DNA from: Thermovibrio sp.
Lineage (GTDB): Bacteria; Aquificota; Aquificia; Desulfurobacteriales; Desulfurobacteriaceae
Assembly: GCA_015488335.1 (NCBI GenBank)
Contig: WFNZ01000070.1
Span: 1-61,473, forward strand
Direction of reading: 5' to 3'
Length of the DNA stretch: 61,473 nt
Of the stretch, positions 35,790 through 44,680 are shown in pieces; within the stretch, counting starts at the first letter, position 1, and every line of letters begins with the position of its first letter. A program made the position numbers and the translations under genes. The notes beneath the pieces were generated by a model. The model had not been told where the DNA came from. It made no database searches and was given only the letters and a program-made list of their open reading frames with translations.

Positions 35790-35812
35790 TAATTTCTAAA
35801 AATAGAAAATTA
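35790..35812. promoter_or_regulatory. AT-rich inverted repeat, candidate ArsR-type operator
   Basis: TAATTTCTA-AAAA-TAGAAAATTA is an inverted repeat with one bulged base. It ends 8 bases before the -35 of the uptake-hydrogenase promoter. The rest of 35645-35790 is AT-rich with no gene seen. Confidence 0.4.
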
Positions 35813-35820
35813 GCATACCG

Positions 35821-35849
35821 TTGACATCTTAATAAGCTTATTCTAAAAT
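35821..35849 (+). promoter_or_regulatory. Strong promoter of the uptake hydrogenase operon
   Basis: TTGACA (35821-35826), a 17-base spacer and TAAAAT (35844-35849). Transcription would begin near 35856, leaving a leader of about 35 bases with GGAGG before ATG 35891. Confidence 0.75.
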
Positions 35850-35890
35850 GAAAAACAGACAGCAAATAAACTTATCTTTAGGAGGGCACC

Positions 35891-36973
35891 ATGAACAGAA
35901 GCCTCTTTATGGGGGGAATACCGGGGACGATGTCCCGTAGGGGTTTCCTCAGGGCCTGTGCCATAGCTACAGCTGCAATGGGACTTCCCATGGAGATGGT
36001 TCCAAAGGTTGCCGAAGCGGCCTCAGACCCCAAAAGACCAAGTGTTGTATGGCTCCAGTTTCAGGAATGTACTGGTTGTTCCGAGAGCTTACTTAGAGCT
36101 TCACATCCTGATGTAGCAACTTTAATACTTGACCTTATCTCCTTGGACTACCACGAAACACTTTCTGCAGCAGCAGGAAAACAGGCAGAGGAAAACCTTG
36201 AGAAGGCCATTGAGAGAGGCAACTACGTTTTAGTGGTAGAAGGTGGAATACCTCTCAAAGACGGTGGAGTTTACTGTAAGATTGCAGGAAAAACAGCTGT
36301 TGAAATCCTTAAGCGTGCAGCTGAAAAAGCCCTTGCCATCATCTCTATTGGAACGTGTGCTTCCTTTGGAGGTATTCAGGCTGCAAAACCAAACCCAACC
36401 GGTGCTGTTGGCGTTTCAGATATCATTAAAGACAAGCCCATAATCAACGTTCCAGGATGTCCTCCAAACCCTGAAAACTTCCTATCAACAGTTCTCTACT
36501 TCTTAACATTTAAGAAACTTCCACCTACAGATAAGTTTGGAAGGCCACTATTTGCCTACGGAAGGAAGATTCACGACCACTGTGAAAGAAGACCCCACTT
36601 TGATGAAGGCCGCTATGCAGAGCAGTTTGGAGATGTTGGTCACAGGTTAGGATTCTGCCTCTACAAGGTTGGATGTAAAGGACCTGAGACCTACTCCAAC
36701 TGTCCTGTTATCAGGTTTAACGACGTAGAGGTGTGGCCTGTTTCTGTAGGTAACGGATGTTACGGTTGTACAGAGCCCAACTTCTGGGATACTATGACTC
36801 CATTCCACAAGAGACTGCCTAATGTTAAGATACCTGGAGCCGGTGAAGGTATCCAGGCAAGTGCCGGTAAGATTGGAAAGGCTGCACTTGGCGTTACGGC
36901 AGCAGCAGTTGCAATCCACGCCGGTGTTGGTATAGCTAAAAGACTTGCAACAGGTTCAAAATCTGAGGAATAA
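35891..36973 (+). CDS. Uptake [NiFe] hydrogenase small subunit (group 1)
   Basis: A 360-residue subunit. A Tat signal (MSRRGFLRACAIATAAMG, about 14-31) exports it together with the large subunit. Cluster ligands are seen in QECTGCSESLLR, GTCASFGGI, VPGCPPNP, the His/Cys medial and distal region (HDHCERR, CLYKVGCKGP, NGCYGCTEP). A C-terminal helix (about 325-350) anchors it to the membrane next to cytochrome b. It carries electrons from H2 oxidation in the periplasm to the quinone pool. Confidence 0.96.
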   Translation: MNRSLFMGGIPGTMSRRGFLRACAIATAAMGLPMEMVPKVAEAASDPKRPSVVWLQFQECTGCSESLLRASHPDVATLILDLISLDYHETLSAAAGKQAEENLEKAIERGNYVLVVEGGIPLKDGGVYCKIAGKTAVEILKRAAEKALAIISIGTCASFGGIQAAKPNPTGAVGVSDIIKDKPIINVPGCPPNPENFLSTVLYFLTFKKLPPTDKFGRPLFAYGRKIHDHCERRPHFDEGRYAEQFGDVGHRLGFCLYKVGCKGPETYSNCPVIRFNDVEVWPVSVGNGCYGCTEPNFWDTMTPFHKRLPNVKIPGAGEGIQASAGKIGKAALGVTAAAVAIHAGVGIAKRLATGSKSEE

Positions 36974-37000
36974 ATAAAAACCCGGATGGGGAGGTAAGAA

Positions 37001-38746
37001 ATGGCTAACAGAGTGGTAGTTGACCCGATTACCAGGATAGAGGGTCACCTTAGGATAGAGGTTGTTCCTGAAAACGGATACATAAAAGACGCTTACTCCT
37101 CTTCTCAGATGTGGAGGGGAATTGAGGTTATCCTTCAAGGTAGAGACCCAGATGATGCATGGATGTTTGCCCAGAGAATCTGTGGTGTGTGTACAACGGT
37201 TCACGCAATAGCTTCAGTAAGGTCTGTTGAAAACGCTCTTCAATTAGAAGTTCCTTATAATGCTCAAATGGTAAGGAACCTTATAATTGCTGGACACTTG
37301 CTTCACGACCACATCGTCCACTTCTACCACCTTTCTGCTTTAGACTGGGTAGACGTTGTCTCTGCCCTTAAGGCAGATCCACACAAAGCTGCAAAGATCG
37401 CTGAGAGCTATCAGAACTGGAAACTGAACGGAGTTCCTATCTTTAAGGCAGTTCAGGATAAGCTTAAGAAGTTTGTTGAGAGCGGACAATTAGGTCCGTT
37501 TGCCAACGGTTACTGGGGCCACCCTGCAATGAAACTTCCACCTGAAGTAAACCTGATAGCAGTAACCCACTACCTCCAGGCCTTAGACTTCCAGAGGAAG
37601 GCCGACCAGGCAATTGCAATCCTTGGCGGAAAGAACCCGCACATCCAGAACCTTGCAGTAGGTGGCGTTTCAACTGCCATCAACCCAGACAACGAAGCAA
37701 CCCTCAACATGGAGCGTCTCTACTACATTAAACAGCTCCTTGAAGAGGTCAGAGACTTTGTCCACAACTGCTACGTTCCAGACGTTATCGCAATTGCTGC
37801 TTTCTACAAAGACTGGCTCCAGTACGGTAGGGGAGTTGATAACTACCTCGCAGTTCCAGATCTTCCTCAGGATACAAAAGGTGAAGTCTTTGACCTTCCT
37901 GGGGGAACTATCTTCGGTGGAGACCTTTCAACAGTTAGGCCTATTAAGAGCTTCAACGATGAGTACTTCATTAGGAACGTAAGGGAGAACATTACCCACG
38001 CCTGGTATAAGGGAGACTGGACAAGGCATCCCTGGGATGAGGATACAGTTCCAGACTACACTGGAATGCCGGGCGGCTACGTTGATCCCAACGGTAAGTA
38101 CTCCTGGACGAAAGCTCCAAGGTTTATGAAGGGGAACGACTACGTCCCAATGCAGGTTGGGCCTCTTGCTCAGATTCTTGTCGGATACGCTCAGGGCCAT
38201 AAGCTCATTAAGAAGTACGTTGACCAGGCACTCTCTGACCTTAAGAGCGTTCTTTCCCTTCTTGGAGAAAGCTCTGACGGTATTGACATTAATGTTCTCC
38301 AGTCCACTCCAGGAAGGCACCTTGCAAGGGCCCTCAGGGCTAAGGTTGCTTCTGATCTTGCACTGAAACAGTGGGAGCAACTTGTTGACAACATTGGCCG
38401 TGGCGACCTTGAGATCTACAATCCGCCAAGCTACCCTGCCGGTGAGATTAAGGGCTGTGGTTTCCACGAAGCTCCGAGGGGAACCCTCTCCCACTGGTGT
38501 GTAATTGAAAACGGTAAGATTAAGAACTACCAGGCAGTTGTTCCTTCAACCTGGAACTCCTCTCCGATGGACGATAAGGGACAGCACGGTCCATACGAGG
38601 CATCCCTCATCGGTAACCCACTCGCAGATCCTGAGAAGCCCCTTGAAGTCCTCAGAACTGTCCACTCCTTTGACCCCTGTATCGCCTGTGCCGTCCACCT
38701 TGTTGATCCGGAAGGAAATGAGATTACGAAGGTTAAAGTCCTTTAA
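37001..38746 (+). CDS. Uptake [NiFe] hydrogenase large subunit (group 1)
   Basis: A 581-residue catalytic subunit. N-terminal RIEGHLRIEV, Ni-Fe ligands in RICGVCTTVHAIAS (about 59) and in DPCIACAVH near the C-terminus, followed by a tail of about 15 residues (starting LVDPEGNEI) that a maturation protease must remove. The protease gene at 39508 lies in the same cluster. It has no signal of its own and is co-exported by the small subunit's Tat signal. Confidence 0.97.
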   Translation: MANRVVVDPITRIEGHLRIEVVPENGYIKDAYSSSQMWRGIEVILQGRDPDDAWMFAQRICGVCTTVHAIASVRSVENALQLEVPYNAQMVRNLIIAGHLLHDHIVHFYHLSALDWVDVVSALKADPHKAAKIAESYQNWKLNGVPIFKAVQDKLKKFVESGQLGPFANGYWGHPAMKLPPEVNLIAVTHYLQALDFQRKADQAIAILGGKNPHIQNLAVGGVSTAINPDNEATLNMERLYYIKQLLEEVRDFVHNCYVPDVIAIAAFYKDWLQYGRGVDNYLAVPDLPQDTKGEVFDLPGGTIFGGDLSTVRPIKSFNDEYFIRNVRENITHAWYKGDWTRHPWDEDTVPDYTGMPGGYVDPNGKYSWTKAPRFMKGNDYVPMQVGPLAQILVGYAQGHKLIKKYVDQALSDLKSVLSLLGESSDGIDINVLQSTPGRHLARALRAKVASDLALKQWEQLVDNIGRGDLEIYNPPSYPAGEIKGCGFHEAPRGTLSHWCVIENGKIKNYQAVVPSTWNSSPMDDKGQHGPYEASLIGNPLADPEKPLEVLRTVHSFDPCIACAVHLVDPEGNEITKVKVL

Positions 38747-38751
38747 TTTCA

Positions 38752-38774
38752 GGGAGGGAGCTCCCCTCCCTCCT
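38752..38774 (+). terminator. Hairpin between large subunit and cytochrome b genes
   Basis: GGGAGGGAG/CTCCCCTCCC, built around a GGAGCTCC core, then a TCCT stretch with few Ts. It is probably a partial attenuator or mRNA-stabilising hairpin within the operon rather than a full terminator. Confidence 0.5.
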
Positions 38775-38796
38775 AAAGCTAATGAGGAGGGAAAAA

Positions 38797-39444
38797 ATGG
38801 CTGTTTACGAGAAGAAATACGTCTGGAGCATACTCCTGAGGCTCTTTCACTGGACGTTTGCTCCTTCAATATTCACCCTCATAGTTACAGGTCTTTACAT
38901 CCACTGGCCCTGGACAAACACCTGGCTTGAAGGAAGCCACCAGTTCACGATGGCCACAATGCGCTGGATCCACTTCATAGCTGGAATGCTCTTTACCTGC
39001 GCAGTCCTTGCAAGGCTCTACCTGTGGTTCTTCGGCAACAAATACGAAAGGGTCTGGGACTTCCTCCCAATAACCGGCAGGAACATTAAGAACCTCTTTT
39101 CAACTCTCCTTTACTACGCATACCTTACAGACCACCACGAGGAGAGGCTTGGCCACAACGCCCTTGCCGGAACGGCCTACTTCTTCACAATTCTCCTTGC
39201 CATCGTTCAGTTTTTAACAGGCCTCTATCTCCTTTACCCTGAGGGAAGCATCTTCACATCAATTGGTGCTTCACTCTTTGGAACACAGCAGGAAGCAAGG
39301 TTTATCCACTACATCCTTAACTGGTACTTCGCATGGTTTGCAATGGTTCATATCTACATAGTTGTCTGGAACGATATTAAACATCCAGAAGGTCTTATTT
39401 CCTCTATCTTTGACGGATTCAAGTTTGCAAAGAAAGAGCAGTAA
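38797..39444 (+). CDS. Cytochrome b subunit of the uptake hydrogenase
   Basis: A 215-residue, four-helix membrane protein of the HyaC/HupC family. His residues in LLRLFHWTFAPS, MRWIHFIAGMLF, and HYILNWYFAWFAMVHIYIVV are the likely heme-b ligands. It passes electrons from the small subunit to menaquinone. ATG 38797 follows GAGGAGGG and is preferred to an ATG five codons earlier. Confidence 0.93.
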   Translation: MAVYEKKYVWSILLRLFHWTFAPSIFTLIVTGLYIHWPWTNTWLEGSHQFTMATMRWIHFIAGMLFTCAVLARLYLWFFGNKYERVWDFLPITGRNIKNLFSTLLYYAYLTDHHEERLGHNALAGTAYFFTILLAIVQFLTGLYLLYPEGSIFTSIGASLFGTQQEARFIHYILNWYFAWFAMVHIYIVVWNDIKHPEGLISSIFDGFKFAKKEQ

Positions 39445-39468
39445 ATCCGGTTGTTCTACAAAAGGGAA

Positions 39469-39493
39469 GGGGGAGTTTTGCTCCCCCATTTTT
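39469..39493 (+). terminator. Terminator after the hydrogenase structural genes
   Basis: GGGGGAG-TTTTG-CTCCCCC followed by ATTTTTAATTT. Confidence 0.85.
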
Positions 39494-39507
39494 AATTTGG
39501 AGGAAGA

Positions 39508-40038
39508 ATGAAAATCGGTGTTATGGGAGTTGGAAATGTTCTTCTGAGAGATGAGGGCTTTGGAGTAAAGCTTCTCTATCTGTTAAAGGCAAAGTACGAT
39601 TTTCCCGAAAATGTTGTTCTGATAGATGGTGGAACTGCAGGAATTTTCCTCTCTCCTGAAATAGACTACCTTGACAAACTCTTAATCATTGACGTTGTAA
39701 AAGCTAAAGGAGAGCCCGGGGAAATAAAAATATACGAAAAAGAGGATTTCTTCATAGATAAACTTCCCTTAAAGCTCTCTCCCCACCAGTTGGGACTTCA
39801 GGAAGTTCTCCTTCTTAATGAAATTAAGGGAACCTGTCCGGAAGATGTAAAACTGATAGGGATTATTCCAAAATCTATAGAGACTGGAACAGGATTGACA
39901 CCTGAACTTGAGGCAAAACTTCCAGAAGTTGAAGGAAGAGTTTTAGAAATTCTTAAAGAGTGGGGAGTAGAGCCAAAGTTAAAGGAAAAGCCGGAAGACC
40001 CAAACATCTGGTGGGAAGAAAAGGTAAAGGAGGCTTAA
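39508..40038 (+). CDS. Hydrogenase maturation endopeptidase (HyaD/HynD family)
   Basis: A 176-residue protease that removes the large-subunit tail after nickel insertion. It has MGVGNVLLRDEGFGVKLL with the Ni-probing acidic residue, LIDGGTAGIFL, LLIIDVVKA and the conserved His in LSPHQLGLQEVL. It is longer than usual by a Pro/Glu-rich end. It is the first gene of an accessory operon directly abutting hypC. Confidence 0.93.
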   Translation: MKIGVMGVGNVLLRDEGFGVKLLYLLKAKYDFPENVVLIDGGTAGIFLSPEIDYLDKLLIIDVVKAKGEPGEIKIYEKEDFFIDKLPLKLSPHQLGLQEVLLLNEIKGTCPEDVKLIGIIPKSIETGTGLTPELEAKLPEVEGRVLEILKEWGVEPKLKEKPEDPNIWWEEKVKEA

Positions 40039-40275
40039 ATGTGCGTGGGAGTTCCCATGAAGGTTGTTGAGATTAACTACCCTATGGCCGTTGCAGAGGC
40101 TAAGGGAGTTAGGAGAACCATAAGCCTTATGCTCCTTCCTGAGGATGAGGTGAAGGAGGGAGACTACGTGATGGTTCACGTTGGAAACGCCATAGAGAAG
40201 ATAGACGAGAAGGCGGCAGAGGAGATATGGCAGGCCTTGGATGAAGTTCTTGAAGCCCTTGAAGGGGAAGGGTGA
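40039..40275 (+). CDS. hypC: Hydrogenase assembly chaperone HypC
   Basis: A 78-residue HypC/HupF protein. The essential N-terminal Cys is in MCVGVPMKVVEI, and YVMVHVGNAIEKIDEKAA is typical. It carries the Fe(CN)2CO unit with HypD to the large subunit. ATG 40039 comes directly after the protease stop; its stop overlaps hypA in TGATG. Confidence 0.96.
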   Translation: MCVGVPMKVVEINYPMAVAEAKGVRRTISLMLLPEDEVKEGDYVMVHVGNAIEKIDEKAAEEIWQALDEVLEALEGEG

Positions 40276-40625
40276 TGCATGAAACTTCTATAGCCATGGG
40301 TCTTCTTGACTCACTGAACCAGATGGCAGAGAGGGAAAAGGCTAAAAAGGTTCTAAAAGTTCGTGTAAAGATAGGAAAACTCTCAGGGATTGTTGTTGAT
40401 TCCTTCGTTTTTGCCTTTAATGCACTAAAAGAACAGTTCCCGAAACTATCTAAAACTGAGCTGATAGTTGAGGAGACGCCGATTCTCTACAGGTGTAACG
40501 AGTGTGGTAAGGAGTTTGAAGTTGAGACGGTTTTCTTTCCTGAGTGCCCCCAGTGTGGTTCTATAAATTTAAAACTCCTCTCAGGTGAAGAGCTTGAAGT
40601 TGTAGATGCTGAAATAGAGGTGTAG
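40275..40625 (+). CDS. hypA: Hydrogenase nickel chaperone HypA
   Basis: A 116-residue HypA. ATG 40275 gives MHETSIAMGLLDSL, placing the Ni-binding His at position 2, so the GTG one codon earlier is rejected. A zinc site is formed by CNECG and CPQCG (about 73-98). It works with HypB in nickel insertion. Confidence 0.96.
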   Translation: MHETSIAMGLLDSLNQMAEREKAKKVLKVRVKIGKLSGIVVDSFVFAFNALKEQFPKLSKTELIVEETPILYRCNECGKEFEVETVFFPECPQCGSINLKLLSGEELEVVDAEIEV

Positions 40626-41321
40626 ATGAGGGTTAAGGAGATATTCAACAGCGATTTTGCCGTTTACTATGAAAAGTTTATAAACAGGCTTTCAAGCCCT
40701 GTTCAGGTCAACAGATGGAGGAGAGCTCTAATAAGGGGAGCTCTCTCTGTAGTTCCAGAGCCTGAGGTTATAGTTGACTTCTGCTCCGGTGCCGGGAATA
40801 TGGGGGAGCTCCTCCTTGAAGAAAAACCGGGAGTGAAAATTCTGAACTGTGATATAAGCAAACCGCTTCTTCATCTTGCCAGAGAGAGACTGGAAAATAG
40901 CGGCTATTATATATGTTCTGATAACAGATTTTTCCCTTTAAGAAATTCTGTAGTTGACGTTCTCTTTTCCTCTTTTTGCGTCAGGAATTCACCAGAACCG
41001 CCCCTTACAGTTTCAGAGTCTTTGAGAGTTTTGAGAAAAGGTGGTGTTTGGGCTGTTCTTGATTTCTTCAAGCCCAATAAAGGAGACATGTTGTTTAAGT
41101 TGAACAACTACCTGTTTAAAAGCTTTATGAATTTGAGCCGCCTTATAACAAAGAGCAAAGAGGCCATTGATTACCTGTTTGAGTCTATAGAGAACTTCTT
41201 TACAATGTCTGAATTTGTTGCTCTCCTCAATAAAAGCGGCTTCAGGGTTCTGGCAGCTCAGGAATTCATGGGAGGGGTTGCAGGGGGAGTAATAGCGATA
41301 AAGGAGGTAGAAAATGTGTGA
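40626..41321 (+). CDS. SAM-dependent methyltransferase (UbiE/COQ5-like)
   Basis: A 231-residue class I methyltransferase with the SAM loop VIVDFCSGAGNMGELLLE (about 48-65), the acidic end of beta2 in NCDISKP, and VLRKGGVWAVLDFFKP. It resembles the UbiE/MenG family, which methylates demethylmenaquinone. It begins immediately after the hypA stop and overlaps hypB by 8 bases, an unusual place. It may be a menaquinone enzyme in the operon or a hydrogenase-linked methyltransferase. The context cannot decide. Confidence 0.8.
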   Translation: MRVKEIFNSDFAVYYEKFINRLSSPVQVNRWRRALIRGALSVVPEPEVIVDFCSGAGNMGELLLEEKPGVKILNCDISKPLLHLARERLENSGYYICSDNRFFPLRNSVVDVLFSSFCVRNSPEPPLTVSESLRVLRKGGVWAVLDFFKPNKGDMLFKLNNYLFKSFMNLSRLITKSKEAIDYLFESIENFFTMSEFVALLNKSGFRVLAAQEFMGGVAGGVIAIKEVENV

Positions 41322-42075
41322 TGTATGCGGGTGCGGACAGCACGACCACAGCCACGAACACGACCACTTTGTAGTTTCAGACGACACAACTAAGAGGAAC
41401 GTTGAGATTAAGAAGAGTCTTTTGAGTGAGAACGAAAGGGTTGCACAGTCAAACAGGGAACACTTTGACCGCCACGGGATTCTTGCCATAAACCTTATAA
41501 GCTCTCCCGGTTCTGGAAAGACGACTCTCCTTGAGAAGACCGTTGAAGCTCTAAAGGACGAGCTGAAGATAGGAGTCCTTGAGGGAGATATTGAAACAGA
41601 GAGGGATGCTGAAAGGGTAAGAGCAAAAGGGGCTGCTGCTGTTCAGCTAACAACTGGAGGCGCCTGCCATTTAGAAGCTCCTTTAGTCCATAAAGGTTTC
41701 CACGCTTTAGAAAAGCAGATGGAAGGCTACCCGGACATTCTCTTCATAGAAAACGTTGGAAACCTCGTCTGCCCATCATCTTTCTACTTAGGAGAGCACA
41801 TAAGGGTTGTTCTCATCTCCGTTCCTGAAGGAGAGGACAAGCCGGCTAAATACCCGAAGGCTTTTAAAACGTCTGATGTTTTCATCATCACAAAGTCAGA
41901 CCTTCTTCCCTACTTTGACTTTGACGTTGAGAAAGTAAAAAAAGAAGCCCTTTCACTTAATCCCAACCTGAAGATCTTTGTTCTTTCGGCAAAAACCGGT
42001 GAGGGTCTTGAAGATTGGTTCAACTTCCTGAGGGAGAAGGTTCAGGAGAAGAAAGCTGCGAAGGTTGAGGGGTAG
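41314..42075 (+). CDS. hypB: Hydrogenase nickel-insertion GTPase HypB
   Basis: A 253-residue SIMIBI GTPase. The N-terminal metal site MCDVCGCG is followed by a short His-rich stretch (DHSHEHDH), then P-loop SSPGSGKTTLLEK, ENVGNLVCPS and NKxD-like TKSDLLPY. It uses GTP to load nickel with HypA. It closes the accessory operon; hypD and hypE are not in this window. Confidence 0.97.
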   Translation: MCDVCGCGQHDHSHEHDHFVVSDDTTKRNVEIKKSLLSENERVAQSNREHFDRHGILAINLISSPGSGKTTLLEKTVEALKDELKIGVLEGDIETERDAERVRAKGAAAVQLTTGGACHLEAPLVHKGFHALEKQMEGYPDILFIENVGNLVCPSSFYLGEHIRVVLISVPEGEDKPAKYPKAFKTSDVFIITKSDLLPYFDFDVEKVKKEALSLNPNLKIFVLSAKTGEGLEDWFNFLREKVQEKKAAKVEG

Positions 42076-42096
42076 GAGCTCCCTCCCCTCTTTTGT
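42067..42096 (+). terminator. Terminator after hypB
   Basis: GAGGGG (42067-42072) pairs with CCCCTC (42085-42090), with GGAGCTCC inside, followed by TTTTGT. Confidence 0.75.
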
Positions 42097-42132
42097 ATCA
42101 TTACCTCTACAAATAGAGAAAAGAGGTAGAGG

Positions 42133-43374
42133 TTGAAGCTTCTAACCGCCGCACTTACCCTTCTTATTCCCGTTAACGCTTTTGCTTTAACACCTTCTCA
42201 GTTGAAAGTTCTAATACTGAAACGCTCTTTAAAGCTAAAAGTTAAGGAAGAGCAGGTTAAATCTCAGAAATTCAGAGAAAAGGCTACCTTCAGGTCTTAC
42301 TTCCCGAAAGTTAACCTTACCGCCTCTTTTAACGAGTTCTATCCTGATATTTTCCAGAACTGGAACCAGAACTACTCCTATGGCGTTTCAATCACGGCAG
42401 AGCCTTTAAACCTTCAGAGGAACATAGAGCTCTCTATAGATAAGGAGAAAGTAAGGGAGCTCCGCTACGCCGTCAGCTCAACACTTCTTGACGTCTACTC
42501 TCAAGCTCTCTCTTACCTGTATAAACTGAAAGCCCTTGAGAGGGAGATTGACCTCAGGAAGAAGCAGGTTGAGAGCTCCGAGAAAATCCTCTCAGTTGCT
42601 AAAGAGAAGTTCAAAAAAGGCCTTGTGATGATTACAGACGTTCTGAAGGCGAAATCTGAGGTTGAGAAGAGGAGAGCTCTCCTCTCTCGGGCCGAGAACG
42701 AATACAGGAAAACTTTTAACTCCCTCAACGCCCTTCTTGACTTTTCACTGAAAGAGAGAGAGAAGCCAGAGGTAAACTTGATAGAGAAGAGATTGCCTCT
42801 ATACTCCGGCGAGCTGGTTAAGAGAGCTCTTCTCCTGAGGCCAGAGGTAAAAGAAGCGAAACAGCAGGTTGAGATAGCAGAAAAGAACGTTCAGCTTGCA
42901 AAGAGAAATCTCTCTCCAAAGCTCTCTTTGAACTTTTCAGCCCAGAGAACAGGAACAGAGTTTCCCGGAGATAAGAACTACTCAGCCGGCTTTACCTTCA
43001 GCTTTCCGGTTTTTGACAGCGGTTTAACCAAATTTCAGACTTTGGAGCAGGTTTCACAGCTTAAAAAGGCGCAGCTAAACCTGAAAGAGACAGAGAACAG
43101 CGTTAAGCTTGAGGTTCTAAATGCCCTGAGCGATGTTAATTACTCCTACTCTCAGCTGAAATCTTCAGAGAGCTCCCTCAAATACGCTAAAAAAGCCTAC
43201 GAGAGGGCTCTGAATGAGTATAAATTGGGCGTTTCAGACATTGTGGCTCTCCTTCAGGCCTTTGACTTCTACTGCCAGTCTCAGGAAGATTACGTCCAAT
43301 CTCTCTTAAACTACAACCTCTCAATTGTTTCCCTTAGAAAGGCCACAGGGGAGCTCCTTGGAGGTGAGAATTGA
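42133..43374 (+). CDS. TolC-like outer-membrane efflux protein
   Basis: A 413-residue outer-membrane factor. A signal peptide ends near AFAL. Two similar halves alternate long coiled coils and beta strands (FKKGLVMITDVLKAKSEVEK in the first, YKLGVSDIVALLQAFDFY in the second). It forms the exit duct of an efflux or type I secretion system. TTG 42133 has AGAGGTAGAGG upstream. The next gene, overlapping by 4 bases, encodes the periplasmic adaptor. Confidence 0.9.
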   Translation: MKLLTAALTLLIPVNAFALTPSQLKVLILKRSLKLKVKEEQVKSQKFREKATFRSYFPKVNLTASFNEFYPDIFQNWNQNYSYGVSITAEPLNLQRNIELSIDKEKVRELRYAVSSTLLDVYSQALSYLYKLKALEREIDLRKKQVESSEKILSVAKEKFKKGLVMITDVLKAKSEVEKRRALLSRAENEYRKTFNSLNALLDFSLKEREKPEVNLIEKRLPLYSGELVKRALLLRPEVKEAKQQVEIAEKNVQLAKRNLSPKLSLNFSAQRTGTEFPGDKNYSAGFTFSFPVFDSGLTKFQTLEQVSQLKKAQLNLKETENSVKLEVLNALSDVNYSYSQLKSSESSLKYAKKAYERALNEYKLGVSDIVALLQAFDFYCQSQEDYVQSLLNYNLSIVSLRKATGELLGGEN

Positions 43375-44609
43375 AAAAGTGGATAGCCCTTCTCCTGATT
43401 CTCATAGCTGGAATTGGAATTTTCCTGAAGTTCGGAAGGAAAAAAGAGGTTCTCTTTCCCGGGAAAGTTGTTGAGGTTAAAAAAGGAACGGTTAAGAAGG
43501 TAATAAACGCAACGGGAATCATAAAGCCTCAGGTAGGGGCTGAGATAAAAGTTGGGGCAAGGATTTCCGGAACCGTTGTTAAGGAGAACGTTAAAGTTGG
43601 AGATCGGGTTAAGAAAGGAGACCTGATTGCCGTGATTGACAACAGGGAGCTCCGCGCATCCCTTAAAAGGGCTGAGGCCAACCTGAAAGAGATTGAGGAA
43701 ACTTACCCGAAAAGGATAAGAGAGCAGGAGCTAAAGGTTAAGTCTGCACAGGCAGAGCTCTCCTCAGCCCTTTCAAAGCTCAAGGCGGCACGGGAGGATT
43801 ACAGGGTAAAGAAGTGGGAGTTTGAGAGACAGAGGGAGCTCCTCTCAATCGGCTACACAACAGAGGAGAAGTTCAAAAACGCAAAGGCACGGCTTTTTGC
43901 CTCAGAGAGCTCTTTAAAGGCCGCAGAGGAAGAGGTTAAAAGGGCAAAGTTTAACCTGAAAGCCCAAAAGGCAGAGCTTGAGAGGTTAAAGGCCGAGTTC
44001 AGAGAGAACCTGAAAAAGGCAGAGGCAGACCTGAAACAGGCAAAGGTGCGCTACTCCTACTCCTACATCTACGCTCCCATGAGCGGAGTAATTTCCTTCG
44101 TCTCAACCCAGGAAGGAGAAACTGTAGTTGCAGGCCTCAACGCTCCACAGTTTGTAACCATCTTAGACCCCAAAAGGCTTGAAAACTGGATATATGTTGA
44201 CGAGACAGAGATAGGAAAGGTTAAGAAAGGGATGCCCGTTGAGTTTACAGTTGACGCTTACAGAGATAAAGTCTTCAGGGCAAAGGTTGTTGAGATATAC
44301 CCAAAGCCCAAAATCCTCAACAACGTTGTTTACTACATAGTTGTGGCAAGGGGCTTTAACGGAGAGAACTACTTAAGGCCTGAGATGACAACCCACAACA
44401 GAATAATTGCAGGGATTAAGAAAAACGTATTGGTCGTTCCAAACGGAGCCGTTAAGTGGAAGAATGGCCACTACATTGTCTATAAAGTTGTTGGGAAAAA
44501 AGTTGTTGAAGTTCCCGTTGAGGTCGGCTGGAGCGACGACACCTATACAGAGATAGTAAAAGGGCTGAAAGAGGGAGATAGAGTAGCTCTGACACTTGTT
44601 AAAAGGTAG
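43371..44609 (+). CDS. HlyD/MacA-like periplasmic adaptor protein
   Basis: A 412-residue membrane-fusion protein. It has one N-terminal anchor helix (about 3-18), a barrel-sandwich half-motif (VKVGDRVKKGDLIAVIDNRE), a long alpha hairpin rich in Lys/Glu/Ala (about 90-215), the second lipoyl half (YAPMSGVISFVSTQEGETV) and beta-barrel domains. The TTG start lies in the tolC-like stop. A MacB-type permease gene would be expected next but the strand changes to a toxin-antitoxin pair instead. Confidence 0.9.
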   Translation: MKKWIALLLILIAGIGIFLKFGRKKEVLFPGKVVEVKKGTVKKVINATGIIKPQVGAEIKVGARISGTVVKENVKVGDRVKKGDLIAVIDNRELRASLKRAEANLKEIEETYPKRIREQELKVKSAQAELSSALSKLKAAREDYRVKKWEFERQRELLSIGYTTEEKFKNAKARLFASESSLKAAEEEVKRAKFNLKAQKAELERLKAEFRENLKKAEADLKQAKVRYSYSYIYAPMSGVISFVSTQEGETVVAGLNAPQFVTILDPKRLENWIYVDETEIGKVKKGMPVEFTVDAYRDKVFRAKVVEIYPKPKILNNVVYYIVVARGFNGENYLRPEMTTHNRIIAGIKKNVLVVPNGAVKWKNGHYIVYKVVGKKVVEVPVEVGWSDDTYTEIVKGLKEGDRVALTLVKR

Positions 44610-44680
44610 AATTTCCTTTCTAAAACACATTCAGAACTGCTGAACTTCTGGAACGTTTTTTGCAGAAAGCGTTTAAGCGG

